A DNA stretch of 49,607 bases from Acidovorax sp. (lineage in GTDB: Bacteria > Pseudomonadota > Gammaproteobacteria > Burkholderiales > Burkholderiaceae_C): the NCBI RefSeq assembly GCF_027492855.1, contig NZ_JAPUDY010000089.1, positions 1-49,607 on the forward strand, written 5' to 3'. The notes under the pieces are model-generated. The model worked only from the letters and a program-made list of their open reading frames with translations. It was not told the origin of the DNA and searched no databases. Numbering within the stretch: the first letter of the stretch is position 1; each line of letters begins with the position of its first letter. Below, in pieces: positions 1 through 8,540 of this stretch. Position numbers and translations under genes: made by a program.

Positions 1-264
1 ATGATTGAACGACGATCCATGAGGTTCTCTCCGATATATTGATTGCAAAACTTGGGCAGCACGCGTTGTGCGCGGCAAGCCAAGGACTCGTTTCAGCCGA
101 GGCTCATTGTAGAAACATGCCCCCGCATGCTTTTGCGGGTTTTCCCGCGAAATCCGCCCTGGGCCGCGCACCTTCAGGCTTCTGCAAGCAAGTGCCCAGC
201 ATTCGCGCAGACGGGTTCTTGTGCCGCATCAAGCCCCTGCGACCCATGCGGCCGCATGGAAGGA
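1..264. other. Non-coding stretch downstream of dxs
   Basis: No convincing gene is seen; open frames here lack ribosome binding sites and recognisable sequence. A weak hairpin CCCGC-N8-GCGGG followed by TTTT (122-143) could end a plus-strand transcript entering from outside the window. A 12-bp palindrome lies at 246-257. Neither has clear function. Confidence 0.4.
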
Positions 265-2157
265 TCAGACGGCGCCGTCTGCCAGAAAGCGCGTGGCGAT
301 GGACTTGCGAATGCCGGTGGCATCCAGTCCCTGCAGCGACAGCAGCTTGGCCGGATCGCCATGTTCGATGAACACGTCGGGCAAGCCCAGTTGCAACACG
401 GGGCGCACGATGCCCATGGCGTTGAGCGCCTCGGTCACCGCACTGCCTGCGCCGCCCTGGATGGCGCCCTCTTCCAGCGTCACCAGCGCGTCGTGGCGCT
501 CGGCCACTTCGCGCAGCAGGGCCTCGTCGACGGGCTTGGCCCAGCGCATGTTGACCACGGTGGCGTCGAGCGACTCGGCCGCCTCCAGTGCCGGGTATAG
601 CAGGGTGCCAAACGACAGGATGGCGATGCGCGGGGCCTTGGCGTCCGTGCCCTGGCGCTCGCGGCGGATCTCGCCCTTGCCAAACGGCAGGCCATCAAGC
701 CCCGCCAGCGGTGCCACGCCCGTGCCGCTGCCGCGCGGGTAGCGCACGGCCACAGGGTGGCTTTGCTCGAAGGCGGTGGAGAGCAGTTGGCGGCATTCGC
801 GCTCATCGGCCGGGCAGGCCATGCTCATGTTAGGAATACAGCGCACGAACGGGATGTCGTAGGCGCCCGCATGCGTGGCGCCGTCGGCCCCCACCAGGCC
901 TGCGCGGTCCAGCGCAAACACCACAGGCAGGTTCTGCAGTGCCACATCGTGGATCAATTGGTCGTAGCCACGCTGCAAGAAAGTGGAGTAGATCGCCACC
1001 ACGGGCTTGAGGCCCTCGCAGGCCATGCCGGCCGCGAAGGTCACGGCGTGCTGCTCGGCAATGCCCACGTCGTAGTAACGATCAGGGAAGCGCTTTTCAA
1101 ATTCGACCATGCCCGAGCCCTCGCGCATGGCGGGGGTGATGCCGACCAAGCGCGTGTCGTGCGCGGCCATGTCGCACAGCCATTGGCCGAACACCTGCGT
1201 GAAGGTGGGCTTGGGCTGCGTGGCGGGCTTGGTCAGGCCCACGCTGGGGTCGAATTTGCCGGGGCCGTGGTAGGCCACGGGGTCGGCCTCGGCCAGCTTG
1301 TAGCCCTGGCCCTTCTTGGTCACCACGTGCAGGAACTGCGGGCCCTTGAGGCTTTTGATGTTCTCCAGCGTGGGGATCAGCGAATCGAGGTCATGCCCGT
1401 CGATGGGGCCGATGTAGTTGAAGCCGAACTTCTCGAACAGCGTGGCGGGCACGACCATGCCCTTGGCCTGCTGCTCAAAGCGCTTGGCCAGCTCCAGCAG
1501 CGGGGGCATGGGCTTGAGCACGGTTTTGCCCACGTTCTTGGCGGCGGCGTAGAACTGGCCGCTCATGAGCTGCGCGAGATAGCGGTTGAGCGCGCCCACG
1601 GGCGGGCTGATGCTCATATCGTTGTCGTTGAGCACCACGAGCAGGTTGCAGTCGGCCACACCCGCGTTGTTCAACGCCTCGAAGGCCATGCCAGCCGTCA
1701 TCGCGCCGTCGCCGATGATGGCCACGGCGTGGCGGCTCTCGCCCTTGCGCTTGGCGGCCAGGGCCATGCCCAGCGCCGCCGAGATGCTGGTGCTGGAGTG
1801 CGCCGTGCCGAAGGTGTCGTAGATGCTCTCGGCCCGCTGCGGAAAGCCCGAGATGCCGCCCATCTGCCGCAGCGTGTGCATGCGGTCGCGCCGGCCGGTC
1901 AGGATCTTGTGCGGGTAGGTCTGGTGGCCCACATCCCACACCAGGCGGTCTTCGGGGGTGTGAAAGACATGGTGCAGCGCCACGGTCAGCTCGACCGTGC
2001 CCAGGTTGGAGCTCAGGTGCCCGCCAGTCTGCGAGACGCTCTGCAACACGAACTCGCGCAGTTCAGCGGTCAGCGCCTTGAGGTCTGCGCGCGAGAGCTT
2101 GCGCAGGTCTGCCGGGTCGTTGACGGTCTGGAGCAGGGGGAAGGAGGTCGTGGACAT
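265..2157 (-). CDS. dxs: 1-deoxy-D-xylulose-5-phosphate synthase
   Basis: Thiamine-diphosphate enzyme that condenses pyruvate with glyceraldehyde 3-phosphate, the first step of the MEP isoprenoid pathway in the cytosol. At 630 aa it is full length. Seen: [14 protein letters not shown] near residues 49-62, His120 in [13 protein letters not shown], the cofactor motif GDGAMTAG (149-156) followed by NDNDMSIS (177-184), and the transketolase-like pyrimidine-domain motif [17 protein letters not shown] near residue 370. It is the last gene of xseB-ispA-dxs on the minus strand, so precursor supply and prenyl-chain synthesis are coupled. The 66-bp spacer from ispA is almost wholly a dispersed repeat that ends at the dxs ATG, so the immediate 5' leader is repeat-derived. 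No strong Shine-Dalgarno sequence is visible there. Confidence 0.97.
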   Translation of the reverse strand: MSTTSFPLLQTVNDPADLRKLSRADLKALTAELREFVLQSVSQTGGHLSSNLGTVELTVALHHVFHTPEDRLVWDVGHQTYPHKILTGRRDRMHTLRQMGGISGFPQRAESIYDTFGTAHSSTSISAALGMALAAKRKGESRHAVAIIGDGAMTAGMAFEALNNAGVADCNLLVVLNDNDMSISPPVGALNRYLAQLMSGQFYAAAKNVGKTVLKPMPPLLELAKRFEQQAKGMVVPATLFEKFGFNYIGPIDGHDLDSLIPTLENIKSLKGPQFLHVVTKKGQGYKLAEADPVAYHGPGKFDPSVGLTKPATQPKPTFTQVFGQWLCDMAAHDTRLVGITPAMREGSGMVEFEKRFPDRYYDVGIAEQHAVTFAAGMACEGLKPVVAIYSTFLQRGYDQLIHDVALQNLPVVFALDRAGLVGADGATHAGAYDIPFVRCIPNMSMACPADERECRQLLSTAFEQSHPVAVRYPRGSGTGVAPLAGLDGLPFGKGEIRRERQGTDAKAPRIAILSFGTLLYPALEAAESLDATVVNMRWAKPVDEALLREVAERHDALVTLEEGAIQGGAGSAVTEALNAMGIVRPVLQLGLPDVFIEHGDPAKLLSLQGLDATGIRKSIATRFLADGAV

Positions 2158-2213
2158 TTACTATTCTTTTAATAGCTGCTAGCGCTTGATGGACAAGCGC
2201 CAGAGGCCAATTT
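2158..2213 (-). repeat. Dispersed hairpin repeat A, copy 1 (dxs leader)
   Basis: Read on the minus strand it contains GGCGCTTG-tccat-CAAGCGC, then TAGCAGCTATTAAAAGAATA and TAAATG, the last ATG being the dxs start. It matches copy 6 in sequence, orientation and placement at a start codon. It fills the ispA-dxs spacer. Confidence 0.8.
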
Positions 2214-2223
2214 TGTTCAAATT

Positions 2224-3177
2224 CTAGTAAGAGCGGCGCACGACCATGTCGGCGAGCGCAGCCAGGGCGCGGGTATCGGGAAGGCCGCTCGCGGCCAAGG
2301 CGGCATGCGCGTCGTGAAGCAGCTCCTGGGCATACGCCTGGGCGCGTTCCAGGCCCAGCAGCGATACATACGTGGGTTTGTCGGCAGCGGCGTCCTTGCC
2401 AGCGGTTTTGCCCAGCGTGGCGGAGTCAGCCACCACGTCCAGGATGTCATCCACCACCTGGAACGCCAGGCCCATGGCCGCGCCATAGTCCGACAACGCC
2501 TGGTAAGCGGCAGGCGCCACAGGGCCGCAGGCAGCGCCCATGAGCACGCTGCCCTGCAACAGCGCGCCGGTCTTGAGCTGATGCATTTGGCGCAACTGCT
2601 CTTCCGTCAGCGCCAAGCCCACACTGGCCAGGTCGATGGCCTGGCCGCCTGCCATGCCGGCCGAGCCCGCAGCGCGGGCCAGCAGGCGGCACAGCGTGGC
2701 CTGGGTGGCGGGCGCGATGGCGCTGCAGTCGGGTGTGAGCAGCTCGAACGCAAACGCCTGCAGGGCATCACCGGCCAGCAGGGCCTGGGCCTCGCCGAAC
2801 TGCACATGCACCGTGGGTTTGCCACGGCGCAGCACGTCGTTGTCCATGCAGGGCATGTCGTCGTGCACCAGAGAGTAGGCGTGGATCAGTTCCACTGCGC
2901 ACGCGGCGCGCAGGGCCGCTTCGTCAGACACCACTGCCGCGGGTGCGCCGCTGCACACGGCCTCGTACGCAGCCAGCACCAGCAAGGGCCGCAGACGCTT
3001 GCCGCCATCGAGCACGGCATAACGCATGGCATCACCCAGCCCGGCGGGCGCACCGTCACCCACCCATTGCGACAGGGCCTGCTCCACACGGGCCAGGTGG
3101 TTCTGGCTCCAGGGGGCTACATCGAACGGGGAAAGATCGCTCATCACTGCGGCGGACGGCACGGGCACTGCACTCAT
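2224..3177 (-). CDS. ispA: Polyprenyl synthetase, farnesyl diphosphate synthase type
   Basis: Head-to-tail condensation of IPP with DMAPP/GPP to make farnesyl diphosphate. Both aspartate-rich motifs are present: DDMPCMDND (first, with the two-residue insertion of bacterial FPP synthases) and DDILD (second), plus [12 protein letters not shown] near the N-terminus. I chose ATG 3177 because it overlaps the xseB stop as ATGA, implying translational coupling (317 aa). An internal ATG at 3144 (306 aa) fits the usual family length slightly better and cannot be excluded. Middle gene of xseB-ispA-dxs. The product could also be annotated generically as a short-chain prenyl transferase. Confidence 0.94.
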   Translation of the reverse strand: MSAVPVPSAAVMSDLSPFDVAPWSQNHLARVEQALSQWVGDGAPAGLGDAMRYAVLDGGKRLRPLLVLAAYEAVCSGAPAAVVSDEAALRAACAVELIHAYSLVHDDMPCMDNDVLRRGKPTVHVQFGEAQALLAGDALQAFAFELLTPDCSAIAPATQATLCRLLARAAGSAGMAGGQAIDLASVGLALTEEQLRQMHQLKTGALLQGSVLMGAACGPVAPAAYQALSDYGAAMGLAFQVVDDILDVVADSATLGKTAGKDAAADKPTYVSLLGLERAQAYAQELLHDAHAALAASGLPDTRALAALADMVVRRSY

Positions 3178-3416
3178 TCCTGGGTCCATGGTTGGAGCTG
3201 GCCATCGTCCAGCACCTTGATCTGGTCCTGCACTGCCTCTAGCCGCTGGCGGCAAAACGCCAGCAGGGTTGCGCCGCGTTGGTAGCCCGCCAGCATCTGG
3301 TCCAACGGCAGTTGGCCCGACTCGATGCGGGCCACAAGCTGCTCCAGCTCTTCCAGCGCGGCTTCGTAGCTGGCGGGTTCGGCGGGAGGCGCAGGGGTGG
3401 CGGGGGCCTTGGGCAT
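3174..3416 (-). CDS. xseB: Exodeoxyribonuclease VII small subunit
   Basis: Small helical subunit that partners XseA to degrade single-stranded DNA. The 80-aa product has the family core [20 protein letters not shown] followed by the second helix around [20 protein letters not shown] chose ATG 3416, which gives an N-terminal Pro/Ala tail before the core; an upstream ATG at 3452 is possible, but neither has a clear Shine-Dalgarno sequence. It is the first gene of the isoprenoid operon, a classical arrangement, and its stop overlaps the ispA start. The operon promoter should lie between 3417 and about 3600. Confidence 0.92.
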   Translation of the reverse strand: MPKAPATPAPPAEPASYEAALEELEQLVARIESGQLPLDQMLAGYQRGATLLAFCRQRLEAVQDQIKVLDDGQLQPWTQE

Positions 3417-3624
3417 GGACGGGGCGCAGAGCGCGGGTGAAAAACCGGCCATTTTAGGCGCACCACCACGGCGCATGGGCGCGCAGCCGCCGGAATGGAC
3501 GCGATGCTCCAGAAGCGGCCCCGCGCCGCTGCCCGCACAGCCCGGCCACGCCCATGTTTTGACCTGCATCTAGAACGAATGCTTTCAATACACGTAGCTG
3601 GGATGCGGGAATAACCCCACCGCC

Positions 3625-3738
3625 TATAATCCCATTCCCGTCGAGCCGGCTACCCACCCTAGCCGGTTTCTTTTTTCTGGATGCGCTTCGGCGCACCTCC
3701 CGCACTTCCCTGTGGGGAGTCTTTAGGTCAGGTCACCC
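3625..3738 (+). promoter_or_regulatory. Hairpin-rich leader of the Rieske gene (possible attenuator)
   Basis: A TATAAT box lies at 3625-3630, without a good -35. The would-be transcript begins with an intrinsic-terminator-like hairpin (3646-3676), then a UUCG-capped hairpin TGCGC-ttcg-GCGCA (3682-3695), before the ATG at 3739. A terminator inside a leader suggests attenuation or premature termination, but no ligand or leader peptide is recognised. Confidence 0.4.
3646..3676 (+). terminator. Intrinsic terminator-like hairpin in a 5' leader
   Basis: CCGGCTA (3646-3652), 7-nt loop, TAGCCGG (3660-3666), then TTTCTTTTTT. No plus-strand gene lies upstream, so if it works it acts on the transcript leading into the Rieske gene. 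Confidence 0.55.
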
Positions 3739-4869
3739 ATGTCTGATTTAAGTCTTCAACTGCAGCAGGCCGCAAGCCAACTACCAGTTTCAAGCTACTT
3801 TGACGATGCGCTGTTTCAGCGCGAGCTCAGCACCATCTTCCAGCGCGGGCCCCGCTATGTGGGGCACCAATTGAGCGTGCCGAACCCCGGCGACTACTAC
3901 GCACTGCCCCAGGAGGGCGAGGGCCGCGCACTCGTGCGCAACGCCCAGGGCGGGGTGGAGCTGGTCTCCAACGTCTGCCGCCACCGCCAGGCGGTGATGC
4001 TCAAGGGCAAAGGATCGCTCACGGGCCAGGGCAAGGGCCACGCGGGCGGCAACATCGTGTGCCCCCTGCACCGCTGGACATACAGCCCCAAGGGTGAGCT
4101 GCTGGGCGCACCACATTTCTCGCACGACCCGTGCCTGGATTTGAACAACTACCAGCTGCGCGAGTGGAACGGCCTTCTTTTTGAAGACAACGGCTACGAC
4201 GTGGCCGCAGACCTCGCCCAGATGGGCCCGCGCGCCGACCTGGACTTTGGCGGCTACGTGCTCGACCACGTGGAGCTGCACGAGTGCAACTACAACTGGA
4301 AGACCTTCATCGAGGTCTACCTCGAGGACTACCACGTCGGCCCCTTCCACCCGGGCCTGGGCAGCTTCGTCACCTGCGACGACCTGCGTTGGGAGTTTGG
4401 CAAGAACTACTCGGTGCAGACTGTGGGCGTGGCCAACCGCCTGGGCAAGGCAGGCAGCCCCGTGTACGAGCGCTGGCACAAGGCCCTGCTGGATTACCGG
4501 GGCGGCAAGCCGCCAGAGTACGGCGCTATCTGGCTCACGCTGTACCCCCACATCATGATCGAGTGGTATCCGCATGTACTCACAGTGTCCACGCTGCACC
4601 CCATCAGCCCCACAAAAACGCTGAACATGGTGGAGTTCTACTACCCCGAGGAGATCGCCGCCTTCGAGCGCGAGTTCGTCGAGGCGCAGAAGGCCGCCTA
4701 CATGGAGACCTGCATCGAGGACGACGAGATCGGTGAACGCATGGACGCTGGCCGCAAGGCCCTGCTGGCGCGCGGCGACAACGAAGTGGGCCCTTACCAA
4801 AGCCCCATGGAAGACGGCATGCAGCACTTCCACGAGTGGTACCGCGAAAGCATGGGAAGTCCCCCCTGA
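3739..4869 (+). CDS. Rieske-type ring-hydroxylating oxygenase, alpha subunit
   Basis: 376 aa, soluble. The Rieske [2Fe-2S] ligands are visible as C80-x-H82 and C108-x2-H111 (CRHR, CPLH). The mononuclear iron site is in the C-terminal half (EDYHVGPFHPGL), which gives the two-domain layout of aromatic ring-hydroxylating dioxygenases and of quaternary-amine monooxygenases. Expected chemistry is O2-dependent hydroxylation or demethylation with electrons from a reductase encoded elsewhere. The substrate cannot be told from sequence; no reductase, ferredoxin or beta subunit is adjacent. The last Pro codon and stop TGA lie inside dispersed repeat C, so the C-terminal end has probably been remodelled by that repeat. 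Expression may be controlled by the hairpin-rich leader. Confidence 0.88.
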   Translation: MSDLSLQLQQAASQLPVSSYFDDALFQRELSTIFQRGPRYVGHQLSVPNPGDYYALPQEGEGRALVRNAQGGVELVSNVCRHRQAVMLKGKGSLTGQGKGHAGGNIVCPLHRWTYSPKGELLGAPHFSHDPCLDLNNYQLREWNGLLFEDNGYDVAADLAQMGPRADLDFGGYVLDHVELHECNYNWKTFIEVYLEDYHVGPFHPGLGSFVTCDDLRWEFGKNYSVQTVGVANRLGKAGSPVYERWHKALLDYRGGKPPEYGAIWLTLYPHIMIEWYPHVLTVSTLHPISPTKTLNMVEFYYPEEIAAFEREFVEAQKAAYMETCIEDDEIGERMDAGRKALLARGDNEVGPYQSPMEDGMQHFHEWYRESMGSPP

Positions 4870-4953
4870 GTCGCTTCGCGCCTTCCTCCAAGGGGGACGC
4901 CCACAGCGCGGCGGGGCGGCCCTTGCGCGGGGGCACTGGCTTGGGGTCGCGCC
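4862..4953 (+). repeat. Dispersed GC-rich repeat C, copy 1
   Basis: Begins CCCCCTGAGTCGCTTCGCG and includes GCGGGGCGGCCCTTGCGCGG; the same blocks occur inverted at 41514-41628. It supplies the stop codon of the Rieske gene. This copy is about 24 bp shorter internally than the other. Confidence 0.75.
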
Positions 4954-5060
4954 AGTTTCTCAAGGCCTTGGCCTACGCTTGGCGCCATAGGTCACCGAAC
5001 CGTCGAACAGCAAGGTAAACGTTGGCGAGTAACGGCGATTACCCAAAATGCTCTCATTAC

Positions 5061-5107
5061 AATAGCTGCCAGCGCTTGTTCCCTCAGCGCTGGTAGCTAT
5101 TTTTATT
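5061..5107 (+). repeat. Dispersed hairpin repeat A, copy 2 (terminator-like)
   Basis: 16-bp stem 5061-5076 / 5086-5101 (AATAGCTGCCAGCGCT with AGCGCTGGTAGCTATT, one G-T pair), 9-nt loop, then a T-rich tail. It lies directly before the permease ATG at 5124. It could terminate read-through from the Rieske gene or fold in the permease leader. Confidence 0.8.
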
Positions 5108-5123
5108 TCAACCCCACATTCCC

Positions 5124-6035
5124 ATGCAAGCTCTCTGGATGGTGTTGGCTGCGTTCCTGTTTGCCAGCATGGGCGTGTGCGTCAAGATTGCATCGGCCTA
5201 CTTCAACGCGGCAGAGCTGGTGTGCTACCGGGGCGTCATCGGCATCGTCATCCTGTGGCTGCTGGCGCGCTCGCAAAAGGTGTCGCTGGCCACCAAGTAC
5301 CCCGGCATGCACGCCTGGCGCAGCCTGGTGGGCGTGACATCGCTTGGGGCCTGGTTCTTCGCCATTGCCCATCTGCCCCTGGCCACGGCCATGACGCTCA
5401 ACTACATGAGCAGCGTGTGGATTGCCGCCTTTTTGATCGGTGGCGCGCTGCTGGCCTGGCGCCCCTCGCCCGCCACGCCACGCCCCGCCCTGCAAGGCCC
5501 GCTGGTGCTGACCGTGCTGGTGGGTTTTGTCGGCGTGGTGCTGATGCTGCGCCCCAGCCTCGACCAGAACCAGGCCTTTGCGGGCCTGATCGGGCTCATG
5601 TCCGGGCTGACCGCCGCCTTTGCCTACATGCAGGTGGTCACGCTGTCGCGCATCGGCGAGCCGGAATCGCGCACGGTGTTCTATTTCGCGGTGGGCTCGG
5701 CGGTGGCGGGCGGTGCGGCCCTGCTGGTCACGGGCACATCCCCCTGGCCGGGCTGGCCCGCGCTGTGGCTGCTGCCCATCGGCTTTCTGGCCGCTGGCGG
5801 CCAACTGTGCATGACCCGCGCCTACTCCCGCGCCAAAACACAGCGCGGCACCCTGGTGGTCGCCAACCTGCAGTATTCGGGCATCGTGTTCGCCGCCATC
5901 TACAGCGTGCTGCTGTTTGGCGACCAGATCCCGCCCATTGGCTGGCTTGGCATGGCCCTCATCGTGGGCAGCGGCATCGTGGCCACCATCTTGCGGGCGC
6001 GGGCTGCGCCCGGCGCACCGGCGGAAGAGCATTGA
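5124..6035 (+). CDS. EamA/DMT-family membrane transporter
   Basis: 303-aa integral membrane protein with about ten hydrophobic helices in two EamA halves (roughly 1-135 and 150-290). Family features are the N-terminal LWMVLAAFLFASMGVCVKIA, RGVIGIVILWLL in helix 2, and ATAMTLNYMSSVWIAAFLIG ending the first half. DMT proteins export or exchange small metabolites such as amino acids, purines or drugs; the substrate is not predictable here. The ATG at 5124 follows a hairpin repeat. The next gene starts 55 bp downstream on the same strand, so the two may be co-transcribed. No regulator is visible. Confidence 0.9.
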   Translation: MQALWMVLAAFLFASMGVCVKIASAYFNAAELVCYRGVIGIVILWLLARSQKVSLATKYPGMHAWRSLVGVTSLGAWFFAIAHLPLATAMTLNYMSSVWIAAFLIGGALLAWRPSPATPRPALQGPLVLTVLVGFVGVVLMLRPSLDQNQAFAGLIGLMSGLTAAFAYMQVVTLSRIGEPESRTVFYFAVGSAVAGGAALLVTGTSPWPGWPALWLLPIGFLAAGGQLCMTRAYSRAKTQRGTLVVANLQYSGIVFAAIYSVLLFGDQIPPIGWLGMALIVGSGIVATILRARAAPGAPAEEH

Positions 6036-6090
6036 AAGCCACAATGGAGTTCATTTCGCCCCCATCCGCCACCTTGCCCACCTAACGCCG

Positions 6091-6996
6091 ATGACCACTT
6101 ACACCACGCTCATCTCCGCCCCCGACCTGCAAACCCTCATCGCCAGCGGCGCGCCGCTGATGGTGTTTGACTGCAGCTTCGACCTGACGCAGCCCACGGC
6201 AGGCGCGCAGCAGTATGGCCAGGCCCACATCCCCGGCGCCGTGTATGCCGATTTGAACGAAAACCTGAGCGCCAAGCATGGCGCGCCAGGCGCCACCGGC
6301 ACGCTCACCGCGCACGAGGCCGACCAGCCCGCATCGGGCGGCCGCCACCCGCTGCCCAGCCGCGAGCGCTTTGCGATGTGGCTCTCCAGCGTGGGCTTTG
6401 CCAACGGCATGCAGGCCGTGGTGTACGACCGCCAGGGCGCCAACTACTGCGGGCGGCTGTGGTGGATGCTCAAGTGGGCGGGCCACGACGCCGTGGCCGC
6501 GCTCGACGGCGGCCTGCAAGCCTGGCAAGCCGCAGGCGGCGCGGTGGCCAGCGGCGCAGAGCCCACGCGCTTTCAATCGAACTTCCAATTGAATCCGCCA
6601 CTGCGCCAGTTGGCCACGGCCGACGACGTGCTGGCCCGGCTGCAGCAGCCCGGCCAACAAACCGTGATCGACGCCCGCGCGGGCGCACGCTACCGGGGTG
6701 AAGTGGAGCCGCTGGACCCTGTGGCCGGCCATATTCCGGGCGCCCTCAACCGCCCCTTCACCGAGAACATCGGCGCCGATGGCCGCTTCAAACCCGCCCT
6801 CGTGCTGCGCGCCGAGTTCGACGCCCTGCTCGCAGGCCGCGACCCGGCCACCGTGGTGCACCAGTGCGGCAGCGGCGTGAGCGCGCTGCCCAATCTGCTG
6901 GCGATGGAAGTGGCAGGGCTCGGAAAAACAGCCTTGTTTGCAGGCAGTTGGAGCGAGTGGTGTTCCAACCCCACACGCCCTGTCGAAAAAGGCTGA
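6091..6996 (+). CDS. sseA: Two-domain rhodanese, 3-mercaptopyruvate sulfurtransferase type
   Basis: Moves sulfane sulfur from a donor (3-mercaptopyruvate or thiosulfate) to cyanide or thiol acceptors through a cysteine persulfide. The 301-aa product has an inactive N-terminal rhodanese domain (about 1-140, with VFDCSFDL and GHIPGA-type AHIPGAVYADLN) and an active C-terminal domain with the loop CGSGVSA, nucleophile Cys259. The loop resembles the CG(S/T)GV(T/S)A type of mercaptopyruvate sulfurtransferases more than the CRKGVTA of classical rhodaneses. The C-terminal GSWSEW is typical. I chose ATG 6091, since upstream frame content is the shadow of the permease. Cytosolic. The family name is secure; the preferred substrate is inferred. 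Confidence 0.9.
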   Translation: MTTYTTLISAPDLQTLIASGAPLMVFDCSFDLTQPTAGAQQYGQAHIPGAVYADLNENLSAKHGAPGATGTLTAHEADQPASGGRHPLPSRERFAMWLSSVGFANGMQAVVYDRQGANYCGRLWWMLKWAGHDAVAALDGGLQAWQAAGGAVASGAEPTRFQSNFQLNPPLRQLATADDVLARLQQPGQQTVIDARAGARYRGEVEPLDPVAGHIPGALNRPFTENIGADGRFKPALVLRAEFDALLAGRDPATVVHQCGSGVSALPNLLAMEVAGLGKTALFAGSWSEWCSNPTRPVEKG

Positions 6997-7322
6997 GTCG
7001 CCGAAAAAACACCCCTGGCAGACCACCACGGTTGTAAAAGCGCAAAAAAGATGGTTTTGCGGGCGCTATCAAAACCATGAGCAGAAATCAACGCCCTGCC
7101 TTGGCCGCCGCAGCAAGCCCGCTCCCCGGAAACATCGCCGGGGAACTGCGCGGCTTGTAAGGCAAATTCCTACACACCCCACTGCACAACCAGACGCGCG
7201 GCACAGCCAAATCCCGACTTAATTTCTGATTGGGGCGGTTTCACAATCCATTTCAACGGATCACGCAAAACCTGCAACGGCAGGCAACGCAAGGTCCGGG
7301 AACTGGAAAAAAGGAAGCTGCC
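6997..7322. promoter_or_regulatory. Upstream region of flhDC
   Basis: 326 bp without a gene before flhD. It holds a strong hairpin, TCCCCGG (7123-7129) / CCGGGGA (7138-7144), with outer pairing of CAAGCC to GGCTTG. The flhDC promoter and regulator sites should lie here; I cannot assign a -10/-35 with confidence. A good ribosome site (AAGGAAG) precedes the flhD ATG. Confidence 0.45.
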
Positions 7323-7649
7323 ATGACCAACGAACAACTCCTCGCCGAAATCCGCGAAGCCAACCTCACTTACCTGATGCTGGCCCAAACCCTGATTCGC
7401 CAGGACAAGGCGGAAGCCGTGTTCCGTCTGGGCATGAACGAAGAGTCTGCCGATATTCTGGCATCTCTGTCGGCAGCGCAAGTGATGAAACTGGCCTCCC
7501 GCAACACGCTTCTTTGCAGCTTCCGGGTGGACGACAACCTGGTGTGGAGCCTCTTGACCAATCACTCGGCCAAGAAGGTGGGCAACGAAGCCACCAACAC
7601 ACTGCACGCCAACATCCTGATGGCCAGCCGCGTGTCGGAAGTGCTCTGA
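7323..7649 (+). CDS. flhD: Flagellar master regulator subunit FlhD
   Basis: With FlhC it forms the FlhD4C2 activator that switches on class II flagellar genes. The 108-aa product has the FlhD fold: an N-terminal EQLLAEIREANLTYLMLAQT helix, MNEESADILASLSAAQVMKLA in the middle, and SFRVDD near residues 61-66. I chose ATG 7323 because AAGGAAG lies just upstream; an open frame extending to 7230 has no such support. flhC follows after 48 bp in the same direction, the usual operon. The large flhD upstream region suggests integration of many signals. Confidence 0.95.
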   Translation: MTNEQLLAEIREANLTYLMLAQTLIRQDKAEAVFRLGMNEESADILASLSAAQVMKLASRNTLLCSFRVDDNLVWSLLTNHSAKKVGNEATNTLHANILMASRVSEVL

Positions 7650-7697
7650 GCGCCCCTCCCTCCCCGCCCCGCACCCCGTCGCCAAGGAAAGCCCGCC

Positions 7698-8264
7698 ATG
7701 TCCTCCTCCACTGCCACCCCCACCGCCAAGGCCCCCGTCAAGAGCGTTCTCAACGAGTCCAAGCAGATCGAACGTGCCGCGATGCTGATCCAGATGGGCG
7801 CGCGCATGCAGGTGCTGGAGTCGGAGACCACGCTGTCGTATGAACGCCTGATCCGCCTGTACAAGGAGATCGCGGGCAAGTCGCCCTCCAAGGGCCAACT
7901 GCCTTTCTCGACCGACTGGTTCCTGACCTGGCAAGAGAACATCCACAGCTCGCTGTTCCTCAACATCTACGAATACCTGTCCAAGGGCGTGGACCTGGAC
8001 GCGGTGGAGTTGCTGACCAAGGCCTACCGCCTGTACAACGAACAGGTCGCCACCGCCGAGATCGAGCCCCTGCTGTCCTTTACCCGCGCCTGGCGCCTGG
8101 TGAAGTTTGTGGACGCGGGCATGCTCACGCGCACCAAATGCTCACAGTGCAGCGGCCAATTCGTGACCGAGCTGTACGAAAACCGCCACTTCACCTGCGG
8201 CCTGTGCAACCCGCCCGCCCGTGCAGGCAAGAGCAAGACGGCGGGTGCGCTGATGCTGCATTGA
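7698..8264 (+). CDS. flhC: Flagellar master regulator subunit FlhC
   Basis: DNA-contacting partner of FlhD in the flagellar class II activator. 188 aa. The four zinc ligands of FlhC are visible as C148-x2-C151 (CSQC) and C167-x2-C170 (CGLC). The central segment LPFSTDWFLTWQENIHSSLF is strongly FlhC-like. It lies downstream of flhD in one operon and is followed by the large palindromic repeat B. The two genes converging on it encode lipoproteins, one of the FlgO family, so motility functions are clustered here. Confidence 0.95.
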   Translation: MSSSTATPTAKAPVKSVLNESKQIERAAMLIQMGARMQVLESETTLSYERLIRLYKEIAGKSPSKGQLPFSTDWFLTWQENIHSSLFLNIYEYLSKGVDLDAVELLTKAYRLYNEQVATAEIEPLLSFTRAWRLVKFVDAGMLTRTKCSQCSGQFVTELYENRHFTCGLCNPPARAGKSKTAGALMLH

Positions 8265-8326
8265 TGTGCCGAAAATTTGAACGAAATGGCTTGCTGAGCC
8301 ATTTGCCTAGACTGCACTCGACTCCC

Positions 8327-8411
8327 ACCACCCGTTCGGGCTGAGCCCGTCGAAGCCAGGGCTTGCGGTGTGCGTGCGAGGCTTCGACAAGCTCAGCCCG
8401 AACGGGTCGTG
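8327..8411. repeat. Palindromic dispersed repeat B (REP-like)
   Basis: Two arms of at least 26 bp (8331-8356 and 8380-8405) are inverted copies of the GCTTCGACAAGCTCAGCCC / GAACGGG unit with two mismatches, around a 23-nt loop. It lies between the converging flhC and flgO-like genes and could fold in either transcript. One further unit lies inside valS. Confidence 0.85.
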
Positions 8412-8469
8412 GGAGCGAAGTTCGAGCGATGAAAAAATTGAGCAAAACAGTGCTCTACCGCCCAATCAT

Positions 8470-8503
8470 CAATCGCTAGTAGCTACTATTTTTATAGCAA
8501 ATC
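8470..8503 (-). repeat. Dispersed hairpin repeat A, copy 3 (degenerate)
   Basis: Read on the minus strand: ATTTGCTATAAAAATAGTAG then CTACTAGCGATTGATG. It resembles the ATTTGCTATTTTTTTAATAG end of copy 6 but has lost the second hairpin arm. It lies downstream of the flgO-like gene. Confidence 0.55.
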
Positions 8504-8540
8504 ATTCATCAATAAGACGTCCCGAAAGGTCTCTTTGACC

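Noticed and set aside
757-2172. Long open frame antisense to dxs (and similar ones antisense to ispA, ppc, valS, hemY)
   Set aside because: High G+C creates long antisense frames; they lack ribosome sites and family motifs, while the opposite strand has clear enzymes.
7060-7085. Possible eighth copy of repeat A (GGGCGCTATCAAAACCATG)
   Set aside because: Only the right edge resembles the family; no hairpin arms.
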